Shown here piece after piece: positions 1 to 8,772 of a stretch of DNA of 64,000 bases. The stretch's first letter is position 1. The number at the start of each line of letters is the position of its first letter. Source of the stretch: Terriglobales bacterium (lineage in GTDB: Bacteria > Acidobacteriota > Terriglobia > Terriglobales > Acidobacteriaceae); assembly GCA_025936825.1 (NCBI GenBank), contig JAICSO010000008.1, forward strand, positions 143,772-207,771, given 5' to 3'. The notes under the pieces are model-generated. The model made no database searches. It was not told where the DNA came from and saw only the letters and a list, made by a program, of their open reading frames with translations. Both the position numbers and the translations under genes were made by a program.

Positions 1-981
1 CTCAACGATTCGCGCTCACGCCAGGCGGGCATTGGCGCCGATGTTATCGTCCTTCCCCCCGGATCATCGAACCTGGTTGCAGTTACTGGCGCTCCTATGC
101 CGGTCAAGATAGGGGACCTCATTGCGAAACAACCTCATGTCTCGGTAGTTGCTCCGGTCTACATTCAAATCTCGACCGGTAGCGGGCATCTGCAGAACAT
201 CTACGGGATCGACCTTCAAAGCTACGAAGGGCTGCATCCGTTTACCTACTTGGCCGGCGGGCCATTTCAGACTCCCGATGACGTGATCGTCGACGATATC
301 TACGCAAACGGCAATCATGTCAAAGTAGGACAACCGGTCAACCTTTTGAACCAGAACTTCCGGGTGGCAGGGATCGTGGCACATGGCCAGGGTGCACGTA
401 TCTTTTTGGAGTTGGAGAAACTGCAGGAACTGAATGGCGGTCAGGGAAAAGCTTCAGCCTTCTATGTTAAAGCCGACAATCCAGCTAATGCGGAGACCAT
501 AGTTCAGGAGATCAAGAACATCCCTCACATGGACACCTACGGCGTGCATTCCATGAGCGAGTACTTGTCGATGCTGACGCCGGACAACATTCCCATGCTT
601 TCGACATTCATCCGCATCGTCATCGGGATTTCAGTGACGATTGGCTTCATCGTGATCTTCCAGGCGATGTACGCAGCAGTGATGGAACGGACGCGGGAGA
701 TCGGGATTCTGAAGTCGCTGGGCGCGTCGAAGTTTTACATCGTGAATGCGATCCTGCGCGAGACGACGGTGCTGTCGATCGGCGGAATTATTGTGGGATT
801 CGTCATTAGCTTTGCCGCACGGATCGCAATTCAGAGCCGCACGACGTTGCCTGTGGACATAACGTCTGGATGGATTCTGCGCGCGATTGGGATCGCACTT
901 GTAGGATCTCTGCTGGGTGCGATTTATCCCGCCATGAAAGCCGCACAGAAGGATCCCATTGACGCGCTGGCGTACGAGTGA
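1..981 (+). CDS. MacB/FtsX-type ABC transporter permease, 5'-truncated by window edge
   Basis: The frame is open from the first base, so only the last 326 residues are visible. The visible part starts within a MacB-type periplasmic core domain. It continues into a membrane segment starting near fragment residue 199. Next comes the family signature ERTREIGILKSLGAS, typical of FtsX/MacB/LolC permeases, and then two further hydrophobic segments. The C-terminus (YPAMKAAQKDPIDALAYE) is the usual ending of this family. Such permeases work with an ATPase of the LolD/MacB type in export, lipoprotein release or mechanotransmission. The partner would lie upstream, outside the window, so the substrate cannot be told. 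The first methionine at 97 is internal and not the start. Confidence 0.9.
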   Translation, partial: LNDSRSRQAGIGADVIVLPPGSSNLVAVTGAPMPVKIGDLIAKQPHVSVVAPVYIQISTGSGHLQNIYGIDLQSYEGLHPFTYLAGGPFQTPDDVIVDDIYANGNHVKVGQPVNLLNQNFRVAGIVAHGQGARIFLELEKLQELNGGQGKASAFYVKADNPANAETIVQEIKNIPHMDTYGVHSMSEYLSMLTPDNIPMLSTFIRIVIGISVTIGFIVIFQAMYAAVMERTREIGILKSLGASKFYIVNAILRETTVLSIGGIIVGFVISFAARIAIQSRTTLPVDITSGWILRAIGIALVGSLLGAIYPAMKAAQKDPIDALAYE

Positions 982-984
982 AGC

Positions 985-1055
985 CGTTGTTGGTTGTTGG
1001 CTATTGGTTGTTTGCGACTAGGTTCGTCTTCGTCAAAACCAATAACCACAACCGT
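985..1055. repeat. Inverted repeat of iterated TTGGTTG-like words after the permease gene
   Basis: Arm 985-1013 contains repeated GTTGTTGGTTG and CTATTGGTTG words; arm 1033-1055 contains their complements (AACCAATAACCACAACC). A loop of about 19 bases separates them. It starts just after the stop codon of the permease gene and could act as a transcription terminator or mRNA 3' end, although no clear T-tract follows. It has the same architecture as several other gene-end repeats in this window. Confidence 0.6.
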
Positions 1056-1268
1056 TAGTTCAGCTCTGCTACGGCGATGGTCCTGTCGTAGCCAGAATGC
1101 GACGTTCCGAATCCTCCCTTGTAGTTTGTATACGCCTTTACAGTTCTTCACCAATCGATAGCAACTTTTACATCGGGTGGTGATACTAATCCTTTGTAGG
1201 ACGCGCATCTTTCCCCTGTCGCGCCACTCGAAAGCCGCTGTGTAAGTGGGCTTTCGCAGGAGGTAGTT

Positions 1269-2510
1269 ATGGCAGGCAGTTCGGCTTTCCCTCTTCCTTG
1301 CCACTCAGCAGCTTTCATTTCCCGCCACATAGTTTTGACGTTACTCTGCATGGTGGTTCTATCGACAAGAGTCATTCGGGCACAGAGCGCCAACGATGCG
1401 GTGCCGCAAGCTCCGTCGGCGGCAGAGGCATCGAAACCAAATGATTCTCCTTCTGATACAAGCCGGGTTGTAATCCCTGTTGGCACGCGCATACCGCTGG
1501 TGCTCACGCATCCATTGAACAGTAACTCCGTGAAGAGTGGTGACGCCGTGTTTGCACAGATTGCGACACCTGTGGTGGTGGGAGATCAAGTTGCCATCCC
1601 GGCGGGAACGTTTGTGCGCGGCAAAGTCGAGAGTCTGACGCGGCGAGGAACGCGGGCGGAAGTGATTGTGCGATCGGCGGCGCTGGTCATGGGGAGTTCG
1701 CTTGTGGACGTGGGCGGGCCGGTGAAGATCGAGAGCGAAGAATACACGGCATACAACAACCCTCAGGGGCGCAAGAAAGCCGCGATCATTCTGGCGCCGC
1801 TGCTCGGAACCGGTCTGGGGATGACGATCGGCGCTGCCACTGACCGGTCGCACACCACTACTCTTGGGAGCGGGTTTTCGATAACGAGCGGGGGGTTTGG
1901 AGGGTTACCTGGTCCCGTGCAGACGGTCCCACCGCTCACCGTCACGGAAAATTCACACACAGGGTTATTTGTCGGAAGCGCTGTGGGAGGCGCTGTGGGG
2001 CTCGTTACCTCACTCACCCTTATAGGACGCAACAAGCAGTTCTATCTGGAGGAAGGATCGCCGCTTTACCTTGAGGTTTCCAGCCCGGTGTCACTCACGC
2101 GAGCACAGATTTCGGAGGCGGAACGCAGCACAGCTCCAGTTCAAGTCATCCGTCGAACGCGGTCTTGGCCGGGGCCAGCAAATAATCCGCCGATTGGATT
2201 TCCAGGTAGCACGCCTGCAACGGGTCCATCGAGTTGCTCAGCGGGAGAAGAGTGGTGCATGGGATCGTGCAAGAGCACTATTGACTTCACGAATGATGAC
2301 AATAACTGCGGGCGCTGCGGGAATTCCTGCCGTATCGGCGAGAGTTGCACCGGCGGCTCATGCGGCTGCGCTGCCGGCTACAGTTCATGCATGGGATCGT
2401 GCGTCAGCGACTCGTCATTTATTTCGGACAACAACAATTGCGGAAGCTGCGGACACTCGTGCTCGATCGGCGAAAGCTGCACCGGCGGCATGTGCATGAA
2501 GCAGCCGTAA
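1269..2510 (+). CDS. Secreted protein with glycine-zipper segments and two C-terminal Cys-rich Stig1-like repeats
   Basis: 413 residues. The ATG is supported by a strong AGGAGGT at 1258-1264. A long hydrophobic N-terminal segment ending near RVIRAQS looks like a Sec signal. The central part (about residues 65-150) contains an all-beta-looking domain opening with VIPVGTRIPLVLTHPL. Two Gly/Ala-rich stretches follow, near residues 175-190 and 235-255. From about residue 322 to the end lie two tandem Cys-rich modules, each with the pattern C-x4-5-CMGSC...NNCGxCGxSCxIGESCTGGxC. This pattern resembles the Stig1-like modules found in bacterial and plant secreted proteins. Function is unknown; a cell-surface or envelope role is inferred from the signal and the disulphide-rich tail. 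Confidence 0.8.
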   Translation: MAGSSAFPLPCHSAAFISRHIVLTLLCMVVLSTRVIRAQSANDAVPQAPSAAEASKPNDSPSDTSRVVIPVGTRIPLVLTHPLNSNSVKSGDAVFAQIATPVVVGDQVAIPAGTFVRGKVESLTRRGTRAEVIVRSAALVMGSSLVDVGGPVKIESEEYTAYNNPQGRKKAAIILAPLLGTGLGMTIGAATDRSHTTTLGSGFSITSGGFGGLPGPVQTVPPLTVTENSHTGLFVGSAVGGAVGLVTSLTLIGRNKQFYLEEGSPLYLEVSSPVSLTRAQISEAERSTAPVQVIRRTRSWPGPANNPPIGFPGSTPATGPSSCSAGEEWCMGSCKSTIDFTNDDNNCGRCGNSCRIGESCTGGSCGCAAGYSSCMGSCVSDSSFISDNNNCGSCGHSCSIGESCTGGMCMKQP

Positions 2511-2560
2511 GGATCTTCGCAGAGTTTGCTTTCTCAACGCTGATTAACGAGAGACTTAGG

Positions 2561-2926
2561 ATGAGATACTTCGTACTTGCTTGTTTGCTCGCATTCGCGG
2601 CCGTGCCGATGTTTGGTGAAGTTCAGGTGTATTCGTATTCCATGCCTTGCGGCGCGCTTTGGCCAGCAGTGAAAGATACCGTTCGGAATTCCGGGAACTA
2701 CGCAACTGTGCTGCTGGATGATGCGGAGATGGTGGCATCGTTTGCAATCGGAGTTGGCGACGGTTTTCGCATCGAGTCTGCCATATTGAATCCCACCGAC
2801 AGCGGATGCACATTGCGCATCTCGCCCCTCTATCAGCCTGGTTTGGCCAATGACGCCGGGGACTTCCAAAAGCGGCTCGACAAGAAATTGTCGGTGCTGA
2901 AACCTCCCCCACACGGCTCGAAATAA
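2561..2926 (+). CDS. Small secreted hypothetical protein
   Basis: 121 residues starting at ATG 2561, where a typical signal peptide begins (MRYFVLACLLAFAAVPMFG). The frame is open further upstream to 2345, but that part overlaps the preceding gene and has no signal character. The mature part contains two cysteines (in YSMPCGALW and DSGCTLRI), a DDAEMVASF stretch and a basic C-terminus. The gene follows the Cys-rich protein gene at a distance of 50 bases on the same strand and may be cotranscribed. I do not recognise the family. Confidence 0.7.
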   Translation: MRYFVLACLLAFAAVPMFGEVQVYSYSMPCGALWPAVKDTVRNSGNYATVLLDDAEMVASFAIGVGDGFRIESAILNPTDSGCTLRISPLYQPGLANDAGDFQKRLDKKLSVLKPPPHGSK

Positions 2927-3069
2927 GTACTACTTGCAATTAAGCCGTTTTATCCGCCGCCAGTGGAATTCGAGATAGTGCCAACTGTGAACTCAGTACC
3001 GAGGCCTCCTGGCGCGCAGCCCTATCTCTGCCGTCCATCTTTCGCTTCAGCTTCTGCTACAACTATGGC

Positions 3070-3471
3070 GTGCAGCGTCCTGCTGGAGTGGTTGCCATCG
3101 CGGTTCTATTTTTCGCGGCTTCCGCGTATCTCACGGCTCTCGCGATCATCTGGTTCGTCAACCCTGACGCATTCCCACTCTCGTTAGCTGGTCCATTGCT
3201 AAATGGGCTCGAGTTGGCCGGGCCTTATATGTTCCTCATTTGCGCTGCGGTGGGGATAATTGTCGGGATCGGGCTGGTGCGGCTGAACAACTACGCGAGA
3301 CGCGCCACGATCCTGATCGCGGTTGCTGGAGTCGTCATGTTGATTCCGAAGATGTCGGCGGCTGCGGTCGATATCTCGGCCAGTCTATTTATCGTCGCGA
3401 TTCAGGTGATCGTCAGGGTAGTGATCGTCTGGTATTTGTGGCAGAAATGGACGGCAGAAGAATTCCATTGA
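3070..3471 (+). CDS. Hypothetical four-helix integral membrane protein
   Basis: 133 residues. Four hydrophobic stretches are visible, around residues 6-28, 48-68, 78-95 and 104-123, so the protein is almost certainly in the inner membrane. The start is taken as GTG 3070 (VQRPAGVVAIAVL). No clear Shine-Dalgarno sequence is seen and the frame stays open upstream, so the true start may be slightly earlier. The gene stands alone between the small secreted protein gene and convergent clpB. No catalytic motif is seen and the family is not recognised; small proteins of this kind are often annotated simply as membrane proteins. Confidence 0.6.
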   Translation: MQRPAGVVAIAVLFFAASAYLTALAIIWFVNPDAFPLSLAGPLLNGLELAGPYMFLICAAVGIIVGIGLVRLNNYARRATILIAVAGVVMLIPKMSAAAVDISASLFIVAIQVIVRVVIVWYLWQKWTAEEFH

Positions 3472-3556
3472 CCATCCGCGTCAGGCATTTCACACGTCGA
3501 AGATGGTTGCTGCGTTTCAGAGATCGGCGGGATGGAGGGACCATCCCGCCGGAGCA

Positions 3557-6187
3557 TTACCGCTTTGCTTCGACCGGCTCGCCGACGCGGTGGCTGACCT
3601 GGAACTGCATCTTTCCGGCTTTCGCATCGACAACAACGTGATCGCCGTGCAGCACCTCGCCATCGAGAATCTTCAGTGCAAGCGGATCCTGAATGAGCTT
3701 CTGGATTGCGCGTTTCAGCGGACGCGCGCCGAAGTTGGGATCGAAGCCCTCGGTGAACAGAAGATCTTTCGCAGCATCGGTGAGCTCGATGGAAATCTTG
3801 CGATCGGCTAACAGACGGCGCACGTCTTCAAGCCGCAGATCGATGATCTTAACCAACTGTTCCTTGCCGAGCGGGGTGAAGACGATGATGTCGTCGACGC
3901 GGTTCAGGAACTCGGGCTTGAAGTGGCCGTGTAGTGCCTGCATCACGAGGTCGGTGGCACGCGCAAAATCTTCGGCGCTGCGCATGTTCTCGGCCTGCAG
4001 GTACGTCGAGCCGATGTTTGAGGTCATGATGATGATCGTGTTCTTAAAGTCGACAACACGACCCTGACCGTCGGTGAGCCGACCGTCATCCATGATTTGC
4101 AATAGGATGTTGAAGACATCCTGGTGCGCCTTTTCGATTTCGTCGAACAGGATTACCGAGTATGGGCGGCGTCGCACCTGCTCGGTGAGCTGTCCGCCTT
4201 CTTCGTAGCCGACATATCCCGGAGGCGCGCCGATAAGACGCGAGACAGCGTGTCGCTCCATGTATTCGGACATGTCGACGCGCACCAGCGCGTGCTCGTC
4301 GTCAAAGAGAAATTCGGCGAGCGCACGGGCGAGTTCGGTCTTACCCACGCCGGTAGGTCCAAGAAATATGAAAGAACCAATCGGTCGCTTGGGATCGCTC
4401 AATCCCGCGCGCGAACGGCGGATTGCGTTCGACACCCGTTCGAGCGCGGTATCCTGCCCGACTACGCGTTGGCGCAGGCGGTCCTCCATCGTGACCAGCT
4501 TTTTGACTTCACCTTCAAGCATCTTGGAGACGGGAATGCCGGTCCATCGCGAAACGATGCGAGCGATGTCTTCTTCGTCGACTTCCTCTTTCAGCATGCG
4601 CTCGCCGCCGGACTTCTCGATTTGCGCGGTGACGTTGGCCTGCTCCTGCTCGGTCTGACGAATCAGGCTGTACCGGATTTCCGCCACGCGCTGCAGGTCG
4701 CCTTTGCGTTCCGCTTGCTGCTCTTCGACTTTGAGCTGCTCAATTTTCTCCTTCGACTGGCGCGAGCGCTGGATGAGTTCTTTCTCCTTCTGCCATCTCG
4801 CCTTCAGCGCACCCGACTGTTCACGGATTGCGGCAAGCTCCTTCTCGACATTCGCCAGGCGCTCCTTGGAGTTGGGATCGTTCTCCTTTTTCAAAGCCTG
4901 CTTTTCAATTTCGAGCTGCGTAGCGCGGCGCTCCAGCTTGTCGATGTCGGTGGGCATGGAGTCGATTTGAATGCGCAGCGATGCCGCGGCTTCGTCGACC
5001 AGGTCGATGGCCTTGTCCGGGAGAAAACGATCCGAGATGTAGCGGTGCGACAGAGTCGCGGCCGCGACAATCGCCGAGTCCTTGATGCGAACGCCGTGGT
5101 GGACTTCGTACTTCTCTTTCAGCCCGCGGAGAATCGCGACGGTATCTTCGACGTTCGGCTCGCCAACAAACACAACCTGGAAACGGCGCTCGAGCGCCGC
5201 ATCTTTCTCGATGTGCTTGCGGTACTCGTTCAGCGTCGTGGCGCCGATGGCGCGCAACTCTCCGCGAGCCAGCGCCGGCTTCAGCATGTTGGAGGCATCG
5301 ATTGCGCCTTCGGCAGCTCCGGCACCAACCAGCGTGTGCAACTCGTCGATGAAGAGAACGATCTTGCCCTGCGAGTCTTCGATTTCCTTCAGAACAGCCT
5401 TGAGGCGGTCTTCGAACTCGCCACGATACTTCGCGCCGGCGAGCATGGACCCGAGGTCGAGAGAGATCACACGTTTGTTCTTCAGGATCTCAGGGACATC
5501 GCCGGAGACAATCCGCTGCGCGAGGCCTTCGACAATGGCCGTCTTGCCAACGCCGGGCTCGCCGATCAGAACGGGATTGTTCTTGGTGCGGCGAGAAAGA
5601 ACCTGGACCACCCGGCGAATCTCTTCGTCACGGCCAATGACGGGGTCGAGTTTTCCTCGGCGTGCGAGTTCGGTCAGGTCTTTCGCATAGCGTTCGAGCG
5701 CCTGGTACTTGGCTTCGGGATTCTGGTCGGTGATGCGCTGGGATCCGCGAACTGCGGTCAGCGCCTTGAGAATTGCGTCATGGGTGGCGCCGTGACGAGC
5801 AAGAATCTCCTGAGCCGCGTCACGCTTCTGATCGGTCGCGGCGAGAAGCAGGTGCTCGGTTGAGACGTACTCGTCCTTGAAATTGTCCGCCTCTTTGAAA
5901 GCGCGCTCCAGGAGTTGATTGGCGGCAGAAGAGAGCGTTGCCTGCTGTGCTCCTCCGGAGACTTTCGGCAAGCGATCGATCGCCGTGTAAGTGTCATTCA
6001 GCACGCCTTGCGGGCCGATGCCGATCTTCTCCAGTACAGGCGGAACGATGCCCTCGCGGTCTTCGAGCAAGGCCGCCAGCAAATGCAGCGGCAGCAGCTC
6101 GGGATTACCGTGCTCGGAAGCGATCTCGTTTCCGCGCTGCACGGCTTCCTGCGCCTTCAATGTGAATTTGTCCCAACGAATGGGCAT
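3557..6187 (-). CDS. clpB: ATP-dependent disaggregase ClpB
   Basis: 876 residues, full length for the family. An N-terminal Clp repeat domain (about 1-145) is followed by AAA+ domain 1 with Walker [10 protein letters not shown] near 205 and Walker B LFIDELH. The long coiled-coil M-domain (about 405-530) is rich in KE and KQ. AAA+ domain 2 carries Walker [10 protein letters not shown] near 607 and Walker [10 protein letters not shown]. The M-domain separates ClpB from ClpA and ClpX. Start ATG 6187 ([13 protein letters not shown]) has GGAGG a few bases upstream; an ATG six codons earlier would overlap this site. ClpB pulls polypeptides out of aggregates with DnaK. The small heat-shock protein gene lies just upstream on the same strand, consistent with a shared stress role. 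No CIRCE element is seen. Confidence 0.98.
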   Translation of the reverse strand: MPIRWDKFTLKAQEAVQRGNEIASEHGNPELLPLHLLAALLEDREGIVPPVLEKIGIGPQGVLNDTYTAIDRLPKVSGGAQQATLSSAANQLLERAFKEADNFKDEYVSTEHLLLAATDQKRDAAQEILARHGATHDAILKALTAVRGSQRITDQNPEAKYQALERYAKDLTELARRGKLDPVIGRDEEIRRVVQVLSRRTKNNPVLIGEPGVGKTAIVEGLAQRIVSGDVPEILKNKRVISLDLGSMLAGAKYRGEFEDRLKAVLKEIEDSQGKIVLFIDELHTLVGAGAAEGAIDASNMLKPALARGELRAIGATTLNEYRKHIEKDAALERRFQVVFVGEPNVEDTVAILRGLKEKYEVHHGVRIKDSAIVAAATLSHRYISDRFLPDKAIDLVDEAAASLRIQIDSMPTDIDKLERRATQLEIEKQALKKENDPNSKERLANVEKELAAIREQSGALKARWQKEKELIQRSRQSKEKIEQLKVEEQQAERKGDLQRVAEIRYSLIRQTEQEQANVTAQIEKSGGERMLKEEVDEEDIARIVSRWTGIPVSKMLEGEVKKLVTMEDRLRQRVVGQDTALERVSNAIRRSRAGLSDPKRPIGSFIFLGPTGVGKTELARALAEFLFDDEHALVRVDMSEYMERHAVSRLIGAPPGYVGYEEGGQLTEQVRRRPYSVILFDEIEKAHQDVFNILLQIMDDGRLTDGQGRVVDFKNTIIIMTSNIGSTYLQAENMRSAEDFARATDLVMQALHGHFKPEFLNRVDDIIVFTPLGKEQLVKIIDLRLEDVRRLLADRKISIELTDAAKDLLFTEGFDPNFGARPLKRAIQKLIQDPLALKILDGEVLHGDHVVVDAKAGKMQFQVSHRVGEPVEAKR

Positions 6188-6203
6188 GGGAACCTCCAAA
6201 CAC

Positions 6204-6271
6204 AAGCTATTAGCTTTTAGCTCTTAGATGAACCCACTTTGGCTAAGAGTAAAAGCTAAAAGGCAAAGAGC
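6204..6271. repeat. Inverted repeat of AGCTTTTAGC-like words upstream of clpB
   Basis: Arm 6204-6227 (AAGCTATTAGCTTTTAGC and on) pairs with arm 6241-6271 (GGCTAAGAGTAAAAGC and on). Each arm holds two or more copies of an AGCTTTTAG/CTCTTAG word. A second member of this sequence family lies at 10986-11067. It lies directly before the clpB ribosome-binding site, so it would be in the 5' leader of any clpB transcript starting upstream. Confidence 0.6.
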
Positions 6272-6344
6272 AAAAATGAAAGGGAGGCGTTCACGTTGCC
6301 GCCTCCCCGATGACCTCAGGGGGTAAAGCCCTGGGTTGTTGTTG

Positions 6345-6598
6345 ACCTTTTCGGCACGACTGAAGTCGCGCCCTCCCGAGCCTTTCGGCACGACTAAACT
6401 CGTGCTTTCCCGGAAACAGCGCGCTTTTCTGCCGAGTTTCGCTCGGCCTGGACAGCCGAGGGCGGCTGTCCCTACGCGTGCTCGGCAGACACTCGAGCGC
6501 GGCTGTCCCTACGCGTGCTGCGCCGGATCCGTTCGACGCCCTCGCTTCGCTCAGTCGCTCAGGGCAGGCTAGGCGAGGGCGCCCGTCCCTCCATTCTG
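6345..6598. repeat. Cluster of short palindromic repeats in the 413-base hsp20-clpB gap
   Basis: The gap between hsp20 and clpB holds no gene. It contains a run of palindromes: GGCACGACTGAAGTCGCGCC at 6352-6371, GGCACGACTAAACTCGTGC at 6387-6405, GCCGAGTTTCGCTCGGC at 6431-6447, CAGCCGAGGGCGGCTG at 6453-6468 with a second copy of the right half near 6498-6512, and GGCGAGGGCGCCCGTC near 6572-6587. The same sequence families recur inside dusB, the rRNA methyltransferase gene and ligA, and between other genes. Confidence 0.7.
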
Positions 6599-6600
6599 GA

Positions 6601-7095
6601 TTACGCGGCTTTGCCGGTGCTCTTGGCTTCCTTGCCCTCGATCTGGCGCTCGCCGCTGACGTTTACCTTGATCTGCTTTGGCTTGGCTTCAGCTTTCTTG
6701 GCAAGCTGAATCTTCAGAATGCCCTTGCTGTAGCCGGCCTGAATGTTGTCAGTATCGACAGTGTTGGGCAGCGTGAACGAGCGCGTGAAGCTGCCATACT
6801 GGCGCTCCACACGGCGGAAGTTCTCTTCCTTCTGCTCTTTCTCGAACTTGCGCTCGCCGTGCACGGTCAGGACGTTGTTCTCCACGCGAACATCGATGTC
6901 CTTCTCGTCAATCCCAGGCACTTCGATGCTCAGCGTCACCTGGTGCTCGTCCTCATAAACATCCACCGGGGGCGCAAAGCTCGAGGCGGTCAGCGCCTCG
7001 TCGCGATCGCCATAGCTGTCGCGGAAAAGGCGGTTCATACGGTCCTGCAAAGTGGAAAACTCACGGAAAGGATCCCAGCGAGTTAGAACGGTCAT
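6601..7095 (-). CDS. Small heat-shock protein, Hsp20/alpha-crystallin family
   Basis: 164 residues. N-terminal arm MTVLTRWDPFREFSTLQDRMNR is typical of bacterial class A Hsp20. The alpha-crystallin domain covers about residues 42-140, with the signatures VPGIDEKDIDVRVENN and YGSFTRSFTLP and the late motif GYSKGILKIQLAK (A-x-x-x-G-I/V-L family pattern). A basic, K-rich tail follows. AGGAGG at 7103-7108 fixes the ATG at 7095. The protein holds unfolding proteins for refolding by DnaK/ClpB, and clpB is the next gene downstream. A sigma-70-like promoter is visible 80-105 bases upstream of the start. Confidence 0.96.
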   Translation of the reverse strand: MTVLTRWDPFREFSTLQDRMNRLFRDSYGDRDEALTASSFAPPVDVYEDEHQVTLSIEVPGIDEKDIDVRVENNVLTVHGERKFEKEQKEENFRRVERQYGSFTRSFTLPNTVDTDNIQAGYSKGILKIQLAKKAEAKPKQIKVNVSGERQIEGKEAKSTGKAA

Positions 7096-7173
7096 GACAA
7101 ATCCTCCTGAATCTTGATATTTCGGCTATGTAGCGGCCCACGGCCGCTCGGCTTTGTTGTTAAGCACAAACAA

Positions 7174-7202
7174 AGCATAAAATATGAGTGTCCTATTGTC
7201 AA
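7174..7202 (-). promoter_or_regulatory. Sigma-70-type promoter of hsp20
   Basis: On the minus strand a perfect TTGACA (7197-7202) and TATGCT (7174-7179) are separated by 17 bases, inside an AT-rich stretch that contrasts with its GC-rich surroundings. The predicted leader of roughly 70 bases contains a perfect stem GCGGCC-GTG-GGCCGC (7133-7147) between promoter and ribosome-binding site. Confidence 0.7.
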
Positions 7203-7226
7203 TAATTGTATATAGCTTATTTTTCT

Positions 7227-8696
7227 TCAGCTTACGAATGAGATTAGGCATTTAAGGTAAGCCGTCTCGGGGACTCCCAGTACGTTCGGATGGTCCTTGG
7301 CTTGGCCACGGTTTTCCAGGATTCGGAGGTTCCTGTGGGAATCGAGGGCTGCAGATGCAAGGACTTCCAGCAGGTCGGAGGCGCTCACGTGGTAAGAGCA
7401 GGAGCAAGTCACGAGGATGCCGCCGGGCCGGAGCATCTTGAGCGCGCGAAGGTTCAGCTCCTTGTAGCCCCGGATTGCAGTATCGCGGTTCTGGCGGGAC
7501 TTCGCGAACGCCGGGGGATCGAGAACGATGGTGTCGTACTTCCGCCCTGCGTCAGAATAGTCGCGGAGAAGGTCAAAGGCGTTGGCCTCGATCCAATCGA
7601 TCTCGCGGCCGTTGAGGGCGGCGTTCTGGTCGGCGGCTTCAAGCGCGGGGCGGGAACTGTCCACGCCCGTGACCTTGTCGCAAGAGCGGGCAAGATGGAG
7701 GGCGAAGCCACCCTGGTAAGTGAAAACGTCGAGTGCTTCACCTCGGGCGTACTTCTCCGCCGCGGCGTAGTTTTCGCGCTGATCGAGGAAGGCCCCGGTT
7801 TTCTGGCCGCCGAGGGCGTCGTAGAGGAAGCGCACGGAGTTCATTTGGAATTCGGTCGTAATCGCGGACGTCGAGCCTTCGACGGGCGAGGCGCCCGTCG
7901 CTCCTCTTTCACCTGATGTCATTCCGAGGAGTGGAGCGGAGCGGAACGACGAGGAACCTGCTTCTCGTCCGGGAACACCGGGTTCCTCACCGCTGAAGCG
8001 GTTCGGAATGACATCGTGGTTAGAGTATTTGAAACTATCTTCGTGGTTAGAGTATTTGGGACTATTCCCTTGCCACACGATCCCACTCTCGCGTTCCGGC
8101 AACTGCTCCAGCTTTCGCACCCGCGGATCGATGCGCTCGACGATCACCCGTGGGTTCAGTGCGACCCGCAGTTCAGAAAGAAATATGTTCCGCATGGGAT
8201 CGGGATCCCAGGCTTGAGTGAGCACCTGAAGAGAAAGAATGTCGTTGTATTTATCGACGATGAGGCCGGGCAGAAAATCGCCTTCGCTGAAGATCACGCG
8301 ATACGCATTAGTGTCCTGCACGAAGCGCTCGCGATAGACGATAGCGGCACGAATGCGCTCACGAATGAGCTGCTCGATGTCATTCACCGGCTTCGGCGAG
8401 ATCATGCGGACAGCGATCTCAGAAGCGGTGCTGTAGAAAGCGGAGCCGAGGGTTCGAGTCACTGGAGGCCGTGTGGGTCGGACATTCTTGTCCGACAAGG
8501 TCGGTATGGCGCGGGCACTTTTGCCCGCGTGGCGTTTCGTTCCAGTGTCCCCGGCCTCTTGCACCAGCACCACGGCCCCGGGTTGCACACCTTCTGCCTC
8601 GACCACATCCGAGCGGTACACCCACACGTGTCCTGCACGTATGCGGTCGGCCCCGCGGCGGGAGACGGCTATAACAGGAGTTCTATCTGTCGTCAT
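7227..8696 (-). CDS. RlmI-like class I SAM-dependent rRNA methyltransferase with two repeat-derived inserts
   Basis: 489 residues, about 90 longer than the roughly 400 expected. An N-terminal PUA-like segment (VSRRGADRIRAGHVWVYRSDV) is followed by the central part with FLPGLIVDKY and the Rossmann methyltransferase part. The latter carries GQKTGAFLDQREN, the SAM-binding ALDVFTYQGGFALHLA and the catalytic-type LDPPAFAKS. It resembles RlmI, which makes m5C in 23S rRNA; the exact target cannot be read from sequence. Two low-complexity inserts, near residues 52-81 and 206-268, correspond to palindromic repeat DNA and are absent from the family pattern. The ATG at 8696 lies 76 bases from the divergent membrane-protein gene. 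Confidence 0.9.
   Translation of the reverse strand: MTTDRTPVIAVSRRGADRIRAGHVWVYRSDVVEAEGVQPGAVVLVQEAGDTGTKRHAGKSARAIPTLSDKNVRPTRPPVTRTLGSAFYSTASEIAVRMISPKPVNDIEQLIRERIRAAIVYRERFVQDTNAYRVIFSEGDFLPGLIVDKYNDILSLQVLTQAWDPDPMRNIFLSELRVALNPRVIVERIDPRVRKLEQLPERESGIVWQGNSPKYSNHEDSFKYSNHDVIPNRFSGEEPGVPGREAGSSSFRSAPLLGMTSGERGATGASPVEGSTSAITTEFQMNSVRFLYDALGGQKTGAFLDQRENYAAAEKYARGEALDVFTYQGGFALHLARSCDKVTGVDSSRPALEAADQNAALNGREIDWIEANAFDLLRDYSDAGRKYDTIVLDPPAFAKSRQNRDTAIRGYKELNLRALKMLRPGGILVTCSCSYHVSASDLLEVLASAALDSHRNLRILENRGQAKDHPNVLGVPETAYLKCLISFVS
7872..8070. repeat. Composite repeat inserted in frame in the rRNA methyltransferase gene (second insert)
   Basis: This stretch encodes about 63 residues between the PUA/central part and the GQKTG motif. 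It contains the palindrome ACGGGCGAGGCGCCCGT and ATGTCATTCCGA (7917-7928) with its complement TCGGAATGACAT further on (about 8003-8014). There is also a direct repeat of CGTGGTTAGAGTATTTG (about 8014-8030 and 8041-8057). No stop codon is introduced in the gene frame. Confidence 0.7.
8457..8543. repeat. Palindromic repeat inserted in frame in the rRNA methyltransferase gene (first insert)
   Basis: Contains GTCGGACATTCTTGTCCGAC and GCGGGCACTTTTGCCCGC, two palindromes. The first recurs at 36984-37003 and 53539-53558 outside genes; a relative of the second lies at 54079-54108. In the gene it adds about 29 residues within the PUA-like region, in frame. Confidence 0.7.
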
Positions 8697-8772
8697 GACT
8701 CAATCTTAGCGGTGAAAAGGCCGGTACGGCCTGCCTGGCCGGAGTTGCCGAGTGCGGTGTCTAACTTCAGGT

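Noticed and set aside
4124..5863. 579-codon open frame on the plus strand opposite clpB
   Set aside because: It is fully antisense to a gene with clear ClpB motifs. Long antisense frames arise from GC-rich codon use, and it shows no domain or ribosome-binding site.
6188..7226. CIRCE/HrcA operator near clpB and hsp20
   Set aside because: No TTAGCACTC-N9-GAGTGCTAA or close variant is present in the two leaders.
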